Source: Nageia nagi (lineage: Eukaryota; Pinophyta). From it: a stretch of 64,000 nt of DNA. Below, one piece after another: positions 10,676 through 19,229 of this stretch (position 1 is the first letter of the stretch; every line of letters begins with the position of its first letter). The position numbers and the translations under genes were made by a program. Under the pieces are notes generated by a model. The model saw only the letters and a list, made by a program, of their open reading frames with translations, ran no database searches and had not been told where the DNA came from. Location: contig JBITNC010000001.1 of NCBI GenBank assembly GCA_050084985.1, positions 143,282,001 through 143,346,000 of the forward strand, read 5' to 3'.

Positions 10676-11798
10676 TGATCCATAAATAATAAGATTAAAA
10701 TTTCACTTTAACCTTTACTTAGAATCAATTCACACTTAAAATAATTAAGTGCTTGTAAAGGAAAATTCAGAAAATAATTGTAAACATAGAGAAGAGAAAA
10801 GCATTCACCATAGAAAGAGATAAGCAAAATTTATCCTGGTTCACCCAATGTGGGCTACATCCAGCTCAAAAGCTCTCTACTATCAATGGGTGGAATCACT
10901 TTACAAGGCCTCCTTGGTCCTTCAAAACCTCCTCTCACATTCACAACACACTCATAGCTCTAAAAATCACAATAAGAACTGAAAACAACTTCCTGAAATC
11001 CCTCCTTTTTTTTCAAGTCCAATTTGCTCCCCCTTTATACAATTTTTGGAGCTAAAATTGGAGAGTATTACAACTAGGAAATTTGAAACAAAACCTATTT
11101 TCAGATACCCATTAACCTCCTTGATCTTCTTGTCAAATTTGGGCTCAAAATGGTTGCAAAAATCTCCCAAAAATGTGCTTTGAAACAAAAAAACATGCTC
11201 TCTGGACTGTTTCAGGCTGACAAAATTACTTAGCCTAATAATAGGACCTTAGGTGAATCAAAAATCACTAAAAACCTTTGAAAATGCCAAAAAATACATT
11301 AACAAACTTAAAAATGGGCGGGTGTGCTATGGTGGCGACACATGGCAGGTGGTCAAATGGTCAGACAGTGGTCTGGTTGGTGGCTTACATGGGCAGGTCG
11401 TATCTGGGTTGGTAGGTTGCATGCCTATCTCATTTGGTAGCTTGTGCATGGGTGGATGGGCTGGTGGTTGCACGATCAAAAGTGATCACATGCAGGCAGT
11501 CTCCATGGTCAAACTCCCTACCTTGTCACCTCCATACTAACCTCCACACTGACCTCCACGTGGCTCCATGCCTTCTCCTCCTGCGTGGTCGCCACAGTGG
11601 TGGGTGGGTCCTACCATATATTTTCAATCCCTTTTTTTTTTCAAAAATACACAAACTAGAATTAATACCATATCTTCCACATACAGACTCGGATTCTCGA
11701 TTCGAAAGAAGCATCGGAAAGCTAAAGACAAGATGATCATAATGCACACATTGAAATGGAGATTATTGAATGTCAAAGGGATCCAAATTTTTAGATCA
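10676..11798 (-). repeat. 5' LTR of the gypsy element
   Basis: 1123 bp from TGATCCATAA to TTTTTAGATCA. It aligns along its whole length with 5049-6163. Confidence 0.92.
11034..11039 (-). promoter_or_regulatory. TATA box in the gypsy 5' LTR
   Basis: Minus strand reads TATAAAGGGGGAGC, matching the box in the 3' LTR. This is the copy that would drive element transcription. Confidence 0.6.
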
Positions 11799-11803
11799 TT
11801 ACT
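11799..11803. repeat. Right target-site duplication of the gypsy element
   Basis: TTACT, identical to 5044-5048. Confidence 0.9.
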
Positions 11804-13231
11804 CTAAGTATAATATCCACTGTTGAATAAGTTTATAAACTCTACTCTAACAAGCATGGGTGTACAACAAAAAAAACATCCAACTAGGTTAAAAAAATAG
11901 TGTGCACAATCAATGAGGATAGTAATGTTTGAAGAAAGCTTACACAAAATTTTACTTCAAATGATGTGTATAATAGAATTAATTTTGGAAGTTCAAAAAC
12001 TTTCAAATCAATAATTGATGTAATAAATGTGTATATATACACAAATATCAATTCTGAGTTCAATGTACATTAGGTATATATACACAAATATTTGATACTT
12101 AACAATTACTAAATTTGCAATATTATTAAAAAGATATTAAAGCTGTTAAAAAATTGATCAAAGTTATAATTCATGTATAGGGTATCCACTATTTATAAAC
12201 AATACCAATATCACATCATGATATTTATAAGGTTTTAATTTGATTCTAAAAAAATTACCATAAAAAAAATTATGCTGAAAAAAAAGGTAACATGCCTTTT
12301 AAAAAAAAAATTCCAATATGCATTAAAAAAGGCCTCCATAACCCCAAAAAAACCACTAAAAAATTATAACTTTTTTGTTTCAAAAAATTACAAGTAGGTC
12401 ACAACTATGCATGCCATCCAAGGGGGGCCATCGATTAGCAAACCACATGCCACCTAAGGGGACCACCAATCAAGTACACCACCCAAGGGGTGCTATTGGT
12501 AATGGCCAAGTGAGCCCTATGAGGGTTATCAATCTATAGCTGCATGCACCCCATGAGGGTCATGGGCTTGCAACCATGCATGCACCCATGAGGGCCATTA
12601 GCTTGCAGTTGTGTGCAACCCATGAGGGTCACCAATTGCTACTAAGCACACCCCTTTAGGTGGGTGATCAACTAGCAGGTCAAGTGCACCCCTTTAAGGA
12701 TTGTTGGTTGCTAGGTCGTGCATGCCCAGTAAGGGATCCTTGGTTGCTAGGCCATGCGAGCCCACTAGGGGACAACTGGCTAGCAGGTTGAGCACATCCC
12801 TCTAGGAAAATTTTTTTATTTTTATTTTTAAATTTACATGCAATTAGAGTTTTACATGTATGCATGCACTTTAATTTTTACAAACAAATTGTAAAAATTC
12901 ATGTAATAGGATTATAGTAAAAAAATTACAATACTTTAACCATATCTACACTTAGTAGGATCTTTGCAAATAACACAATATTGCTAGATGTTAAGCAAAT
13001 ATACTTAATAGATTTAGAACTAACTAAATAATGTTAGTATGTAAGAATATAACAATAATGTATTGTCATTTTAAGCATTTTTTCAAGATCACAACTAACA
13101 AAAAAATTGTTAGTATCATATAAACTTATTTGAAAAAAAATTTAAAAGAGTAAAAGAAGGATGTTATACCTTCACAAATGTTTACCTCAACAATTTGTAT
13201 GAAGAAAGAAGAGGAAGGAACTTCAAGGATG
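11804..13231 (-). other. 5' internal region of the copia-like element, non-coding
   Basis: Lies between the nested gypsy and the primer-binding site. No readable protein. Contains AT-rich stretches with A-runs near 12240-12380 and the GC-richer minisatellite at 12410-12800. Confidence 0.6.
12410..12800. repeat. GC-rich degenerate minisatellite, about 30-40 bp units
   Basis: About ten imperfect units, each with a core like CACCCCATGAGGGTCA or CACCCCTTTAGG followed by a segment like TTGGTTGCTAGGCCATGC. This is much richer in G and C than the surroundings. It lies in the leader of the copia-like element, just downstream of its primer-binding site on the minus strand. Confidence 0.75.
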
Positions 13232-13243
13232 GCTTTGATACCA
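13232..13243 (-). other. Primer-binding site of the copia-like element
   Basis: Minus-strand TGGTATCAAAGC, two bases from the right LTR. One base from the usual tRNA-Met-type site TGGTATCAGAGC. Confidence 0.8.
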
Positions 13244-13245
13244 CT

Positions 13246-13680
13246 TGATGGAATTGAAGGATTCCATATAACCAAGATCACCTTGAAGTTTCTCCAACAA
13301 ATCAACCATTCATCCATATACCAATGCAAGAAACAATCACATAAAAGATAACATATGATGTATAGTGGTTCCTCCATATCTTGGGAGTACATCCACTTTG
13401 AACCATAATTCTATTACTTTCTCATAAGATAACTCTACTACAAATTCTCAACAAAGCTCTTACAAGAGCATCTCTACAACACAAGCATTACCATGCTTTC
13501 CTTTAACGTTGTTTTTACCCAAGGGTAAGGTTAAAGTTGTTTCTATATTTATCCTCTTTCTATATTTATTCCCTTAATACTTTAAGGTATCTAAAGATTC
13601 TTTAAGTATTAAATGAATTTACATTAAAGAGAAATATTACACAATAAATATTACATAATATTACATTACAATTTCTAATA
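13246..13680 (-). repeat. 5' LTR of the copia-like element, with an internal deletion
   Basis: 435 bp, aligned with 2888-3388 except for a missing block of about 60 bp near 13493, where accatg runs almost straight into the ctttaac segment. The missing block contains the TATA box. The terminal CA has decayed to TA. Confidence 0.85.
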
Positions 13681-13685
13681 GCTTT
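13681..13685. repeat. Right target-site duplication of the copia-like element
   Basis: GCTTT, one transition from GCTCT at 2883-2887. Confidence 0.7.
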
Positions 13686-13689
13686 CATT

Positions 13690-15560
13690 CATCTCTACAT
13701 TCTTTCAAGTATCGATCTTGGTATATCAAGAGTTAGCATATAGAGAATAATTTGAGTATTATACTACTGAATAGCTTGTTCAGTATGATTTTTTGATAAT
13801 TGTAACTATGACAAACTTATCATTTTTTCTCTAATTTTTTCCACTAGGGATTTTTTGAAGCTTTTTTTGATCTACAACAACTTTGTATTATCATTTGTAA
13901 GTACTTTGTTAGCTACTATTATCTTTTGTAATTCTTCTACAACTTGTTTGGCCTTTTTGCCATCTATGATTGTGGCTTTAGCTTTGAGATATTGTATTAA
14001 TTTATTTGCATCATCTAACTCAACTTTATTTTCTCCCAAGCTCTTTTCAAACTCTATTTTTTGCTGATTAAGGTTTCTAAGCAACTCTTTTTTTTATTCT
14101 AATACTTGGTAATTATCTGATCTTTAAGGGAGTAGTATTTCTTATACTGGTATATCTTTTTATTCAATCTATCTATCTTATCCTCCATGACTTGGAGACT
14201 TTTACTAGCCACCATGGAAGTATTTACCAGAAATTTGGAATGATCTACAGCTAATACACTCTACATATTTACATCAATAATAGTCATAGGGGCAATGTCT
14301 AGTTGTCCTTCTTTAAAAGACATCTATACAATTTTAATATTTTCTATTTTGATATCTATAGGCTCTTTATCTACCATCATCTCCTATTCCTCTCCCTTTG
14401 TCTCATCTCCCTCCTCCTTGTCTTGGGGCCTAGTAATATAAGCCTCACCAAGTCCCACCATCATTAGTACTATGGAGTGTGTTGATGTTATGGGATAGGC
14501 ACTTTGGGGGTATGGTCCTTAGGTGACTCCCACTCTACACTCCATGCTAGCACAACCAACAACCTAGGTGAAATGGTCTAATATCTATGATATCAAGATG
14601 TAGTTGACCACACCCTAGGCATAGGTACATCCTACATCAAGCTAAATTGATGTAGCATCCTATTTGATTCATAGAACTTTGTAACCTATCGATGTCCCTA
14701 GATATGACAAGGAGTCAAGCTCCATAAAAACTCATCATATGATTCCTCCCAAATAGGTAGGTCAAATTAAGGATATCAAATAATGTCATCCTCATCCAAT
14801 AAGTCGAGTAGCTTGTGACACTATTGTACTCATCATGTCAACCCCATCTGCTAAGTAGTCTACCATTGAAACCAATGGGGCATATCTACATGAGTTATAG
14901 TGGACAAGTAGGTTCAAGCAACATTGATGTGCTCATAATACCACTCTTGTAAAATGAAGGAATACACCACTATATTTCCTCCTTTCTTCACAAACATAAA
15001 GATGTGAAGGTCCCTATAAAGCATGGATAGAATGTAGGGTGCCCATGCATACCTCTTCTCGTGAAGGTATATCCCTTGCATAATAGGAATTAAATTGATA
15101 TGAAAGCACTCATGGTTCTTATCGATACACATGATAGTGTTGATAAGAACCATCACATAGAGTCTAAAGTAAAAGGCACTATCTATATCCTCTAGGGGCA
15201 TATACATAGTATCATGAAGGGGTGCATTCTTTTTCTATTGATAGTCCCACACACCTGTGAGCCAATAGTAGTGCTCTTCCATCTCTACCATTTAAAGTAT
15301 ATCCTTATGAATTAGTGTACCCTTCATAGGTACCTATAGGATGCAATGAATATAAGGTAGGATGATTATCATCTCACCCATCGATAAATGGATTGTGTTA
15401 ATATTATCACACCAATGCTCCATGAAAGTAGTTAAGAAATACTTATCACATGGGATGCATACAATACCTCTCGTGTGATCCAAACTAATGAGTGTAGTCA
15501 CTCCCTCTCCTTGGCAATCAACACAAAGTCTGCATCCATGGTCATAGCCAGACTCCATGG
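13690..15560 (-). pseudogene. Plant-mobile-domain (PMD) gene relic
   Basis: PMD proteins are plant-specific, related to transposon-derived genes and usually nuclear. On the minus strand 15558 down to 14914 is one reading frame with three or more stops. It reads FMEHWCDNINTIHLSMGEM, matching the family's hallmark of an aromatic-rich segment before HLPVGEM, and later YRDLHIFMF and FILQEWYYEHINV, which resemble the domain's conserved Trp-containing helix. Downstream at 13872-14084 in another frame is a charged coiled-coil segment (FEKSLGENKVELDDANK). Further decayed frame runs to 13690, where the copia-like element cuts in. The last readable part is at 2640-2887. Upstream of 15560 only a lysine-rich stretch near 15670-15730 remains. 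The family assignment is from memory of the motif. Confidence 0.65.
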
Positions 15561-15599
15561 CTCATATCTCATCAGGTACATTTAGTCCTACATCTATGT

Positions 15600-16179
15600 C
15601 AAAATATAAAACTTATCAGTAATGAAGTAATAAAGATAAAATAACAAATAAAAAAATAACTATGCAAAAAACTATTTCTTATTTAATCTCTTTTTATGTT
15701 CCTTTGTCTTTGCTTTGGCTTTCTCCTATGATGAGAGATCCATCATATTGTAACCAAGTCAAAAAGAGGGAATAATATAGGTGAAAAACTAGGGCATCCA
15801 AAGTTATCATCATGAGAAAACTTTTCAAGGAGTACTTTCTTACTTTTCTTGTTATACTTTGAATTTATGCTTTGATTATCGTTTATCCCAAAACCATCAA
15901 ATCATATTCAAAGTGGTGCATATGTTGACACATAAAAAGGAATTTTAATTTAATTAAAATACCCTTTTAGGTATTTGAAATGATTTATTTTATAAGTCAA
16001 TTATCTTTCATAAATCCAATTTGATAGGTCAAGGTAAATTAGGTCATTATTATATTTCATGTCATTATTTACTATTATTTTGAGATTAATTTATTAAATT
16101 GAATATGTTTTAAATGATCATAATTATTATTATTTTGTTTATAACACTAACAATGCAACTAAAATGCCAAAATGGAATC
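15600..16179. other. Unassigned AT-rich sequence
   Basis: A lysine-rich minus-strand stretch near 15670-15730 may be the start of the PMD relic. Otherwise I see no gene, RNA or repeat boundary. Confidence 0.4.
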
Positions 16180-17230
16180 CTATCATACATGATATGCAAA
16201 GAGAGCACATGATCAACTATGCATCAGTTCAACATTGTTACATTGATATTTCTTTTTTAGAACCCATTTCTTAGTAATATTATTTTCATTGATCTTCATA
16301 TATCCTATCATGCCTCCTATTATGTTTTCTTATTGATCATTATCTTCTTTTAATATTTCAAATGGTCCTCATTTATCTTTCCTAAGTTTTTACATTACTT
16401 GTTCAAAATGATCAATAATTTTATGTTATTATTTCTTATTCATTTTACTAAATAACTCTTCATCATTATACTTTCACCATAGTTCTATTCTAATATAATA
16501 CTCTTCATTGTACCAATCTTTTTGATCAAACACTCTTGCTTAAGGTATATCTAGCTTGTGTTCTATTTTTACTATATTTTTTAGATAAAAAGGACTTGAT
16601 TTTTCTTATCTATATTTTCTAATAAACTTATCACATTCAATAAGAAAATCATACCTTTTAGTTTTTGATGTTTCCTTAAATATGTCATTATAGAGTGTAG
16701 CATTATCTAATATTCTCATTGTAATTACTCATTCAACCTTTGATAATTCATTTGGGTTTGGTAATTCAAGATATATCTCTCTCCAATCAGCTATATTTTT
16801 ATCAGTTTCTTTAATATCAAATAAATCCATCTCATTGAAATCATCAAAATTACTATAAACATCTTCATCTACTTCAAATTTCTTATTTAGATCTTCATAA
16901 TTAAACTAAACTTACGAATAATCATTTATTTGAACTGTTGAGAATTGAACCTATGGTATAGGGATGAAATCCTCTTCCTTCTTATCATTTTCCTTTGAAT
17001 CTAGAGTATCACCACTCTACAGAGCATTTTTGTTTCAATTATTATGAAACTTGAGGAGGCTATTAATCTTAATTATACTATCTTTTGTATCACTTGCAAA
17101 AATAGCTTCAACTCCTTCCTGCACTTGGGTTAGATCTTGATCTTTGTATATAACATTATCATCATTATTACTAGCAATATTTAGGATATCATTATTTATG
17201 GAATATCATCAAAATTAACTTTAGCACTTG
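16180..17230 (-). pseudogene. Unrecognised protein-coding relic with many stops
   Basis: No open frame here is long, yet the minus strand translates sensibly over about 1 kb once stops are read through. From upstream: an acidic segment (DLTQVQEGVEAIFASDTKDS, about 17050-17120), EDLNKKFEVDEDVYSNFDDF and ADWREIYLELPNPNELSKVE (about 16730-16900), TKRYDFLIECDKF (about 16620-16660), DWYNEEYYIRIELW, IIDHFEQV, GPFEILKED and IIGGMIGYMKINENNITKKW (about 16260-16320). Frame appears continuous through most of it, with more than ten stops. I do not recognise the family. The acidic N-terminal half and the compact C-terminal half could be a linker-plus-domain part of a mobile-element polyprotein, but nothing proves that. 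Confidence 0.5.
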
Positions 17231-17239
17231 TATTGTCTA

Positions 17240-17929
17240 AGAAAGAACATGTTAAAAAATTTCATATGAGATATCTCTATATTTTAATGTTTCTTAGCTA
17301 CCTTTGAAGTTTTATAATTATTTTATGATCTAAATGCATCTAATATTACATTACATCCATCCTTAAGTAATTTAAGCACTAGAACACTAGGAATGCATAT
17401 ACAAGCCATTATAAATTAAATATTAAAAAGCTCTAGAAATTTTATAAAAATGCATGCAACAAGTCTAAATTAGTCTCAAAACATTGTCTACTATTATGAC
17501 TTATGGTTTTGGAAAACTTTTATTATGAAAGAAGTCACCAAATAATTGTAAAATATTTTCAAAATTTAGGCACTTTTAATATGACATTTTTCTACAAATG
17601 TTGCTTAATATTGATCAAAATATGCAATTTTAGGCCTTGAAAAATGGTGTGTGCAAGAATATGGGTCCACTTTATGGCTAAAAAGTGGATGTTTTTTCTT
17701 CATTTTTTAGTTTGGTCATAATTGATCTCAAAATTTAAAGTACTTAGAGATAAAGTCTTGAGAAGATAACTTCAGTAAAAATGTAGTGCTCAAAATCTAG
17801 TTTTCAAATTTATAATTTATTTCAATACCCATATGATACAAATTAAATTTTGATAGGCATTAATAAAAAATCAATTTTTAAAATTTATTGTTTTAGGATC
17901 ACACCTTTAATTGTTGGACCAACATAATT
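17240..17929. other. Unassigned sequence with part of a dispersed repeat
   Basis: No gene seen. The stretch around 17620-17760 is similar, in inverted orientation, to about 34900-35045 (shared phrases around gggtccactttatggc and ttggtcataattgatctca). Confidence 0.5.
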
Positions 17930-18200
17930 TTACATAAATTAAAGTTTTTTTTTTTAAATCCTTTTGGGAAAATATAGTTAAGACATTAGAGAATGTTTAG
18001 AACATGTTTTTGTAATTTTTTATGAATTCTTTTTTTAGTAATTTTTTATTGGCCCTAATTATATTTTTGAAAAGTAATTTTTTTGGGACAATATAACTTG
18101 TCCTAGGCTTATCTTTTTTGGAAGTTTTTTTATTTAGTAGAGAATTATGTGTAGAATTTTGACATATAGTTTATTTTTTTTAATTAGGAAAAATTAAAAA
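17930..18200. repeat. Dispersed repeat, inverted copy of 30785-31025
   Basis: The reverse complement of 30785-31025 aligns along this segment, sharing phrases such as aaatccttttgggaaaatat and agagaattatgtgtaga. Diverged by many substitutions and small indels. No ends with inverted repeats were found. Confidence 0.7.
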
Positions 18201-18598
18201 GTTATTAAATAAATAAGATAACCTATTTTTTAAGTTTATAGATATTTTGATTGAAAATTAATTGAAAAATAGAAATATAATACAATTATAAAACAAAAAT
18301 ACATATTTGAAATCTACTCTCACTCATCTATAATGGGTTTTAATTTTACAGAAAAGAAATTGTAAAACACTTTATCAAATACAGGTAAAAACTCTAATTT
18401 TTCTATTCTCAAATGATAAGAACTTATATGTCCATTTCCAAGGCTAAGGATTTCCTTACCATGCCTCATCCAGGCTAAAATCAGAGGGAAGTGGATTTGA
18501 AATTTAAGAATATGATCATGTTTCAAAATAGGATCCCAATAGTATCGAGATCCCATTTTGAAATGGAATCCTATTTTAATAGTATCAAGATAATATTT
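18201..18598. other. Unassigned AT-rich sequence
   Basis: An open stretch on the minus strand at 18320-18556 has no recognised motif. The end of the region repeats short phrases around gatcccattttgaaatgg. Confidence 0.4.
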
Positions 18599-18618
18599 TA
18601 AAATGGGATCCCATTTTA
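18599..18618. repeat. Perfect 20-bp palindrome
   Basis: TAAAATGGGA followed by its reverse complement. It sits just left of the pyrimidine tract. Confidence 0.9.
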
Positions 18619-18637
18619 TTTATTATTGGAATAATGT

Positions 18638-18735
18638 TCTTCCACCCCCTTACCCTCCCTCTCTGCCTCCCCCCTCTCCACCCCACTCTATCCCTCTCTC
18701 CATTCCCCCTCTCCCTCTCCCACTGCCATCCCATT
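18638..18735. repeat. Homopyrimidine tract of about 95 bp
   Basis: Almost unbroken C and T on the plus strand (cctc, ccct and cccctct motifs), with purines only at scattered single positions. Flanked on both sides by copies of atcccatttt(a/g)tttatta. Translations of this tract are low-complexity artefacts. Confidence 0.85.
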
Positions 18736-19090
18736 TTGTTTATTAAAATGTGTTCAATTTTTTTGAATGAAGGCATTCATAAAATTTTATTTTTATATTT
18801 TCTAATGCATTGTTATTCCTTTAATTAGTTCCCTTTTCCATGCTAAGAGAATGTGTACATTTTACATCATTATTCTTTATAACGAGCAGTTAAGTACAAG
18901 ATGATGGGTCCACTTAATGTGAACACTTTTACTTAGAAAATAAAATGGGCTAACATGAAATTTTAGTTTTTAAAGACCAAAATTTCATTTCATTCTCCCT
19001 TCTAAAACAAAAATGAAATAAAATTTTGTTCTTCAAAAATTGAAATTTCATTTTGCTTCAGAATCCCAAGCCAAAAATAAATTTTTAGTT

Positions 19091-19118
19091 CTTAAAGATC
19101 AAAATTTTGGTCTTTAAG
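19091..19118. repeat. 28-bp near-perfect palindrome in a hairpin-rich region
   Basis: Arms CTTAAAGATCAAAA and its reverse complement with one mismatch. Related phrases (aaagaccaaaattt, caaaatttcatttcat) recur between 18950 and 19140, in both orientations. The region could be the core of a small palindromic transposable element. Confidence 0.65.
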
Positions 19119-19229
19119 ATTCAAAATTTCATTTCATAGAACTATAACCCCCATGAAAAAGCCTTGTATACCCTCATTCCCATCTGTACAAAATGTAATT
19201 CTATTCTAGTAACTATAGATGACAAATCA

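Larger units (their letters stand above)
5049..11798 (-). mobile_element. Full-length but decayed Ty3/gypsy retrotransposon
   Basis: A 6750-bp element with two LTRs (1115 and 1123 bp) beginning TGATCC and ending GGATCA or AGATCA, a perfect 5-bp target duplication, a tRNA-iMet-type primer-binding site beside the right LTR and a purine tract beside the left. Gene order on the minus strand is gag with a zinc knuckle, protease, reverse transcriptase, RNase H, integrase, which is the Ty3/gypsy order. No chromodomain can be recognised after the integrase. All domains contain in-frame stops or altered catalytic residues, so it cannot move by itself. The LTRs differ visibly along their length (single substitutions and small indels every few tens of bases), so the insertion is not recent. 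It sits inside the copia-like element and must be younger than it. Confidence 0.95.
2888..13680 (-). mobile_element. Non-autonomous copia-like LTR retrotransposon with a gypsy element nested inside
   Basis: Two related terminal repeats (2888-3388 and 13246-13680) start TGATGGAA and end TTCCAACA or its decayed form. The primer-binding site lies beside the right LTR and the polypurine tract beside the left, so the element reads on the minus strand. Without the nested gypsy it would be about 4 kb, and I find no gag, protease, integrase or reverse transcriptase in the roughly 3.1 kb of internal DNA. The class is inferred from LTR ends and from similarity of its 3' internal region to sequence near 51.1-52.5 kb, which carries a copia RNase H. 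It resembles large retrotransposon derivatives that depend on enzymes supplied by relatives. Target duplication GCTCT/GCTTT supports the boundaries. Confidence 0.8.

Noticed and set aside
18585-18828. Short open frames on both strands rich in Arg/Glu or Pro/Leu/Ser
   Set aside because: They are translations of the homopyrimidine tract and have no other support.
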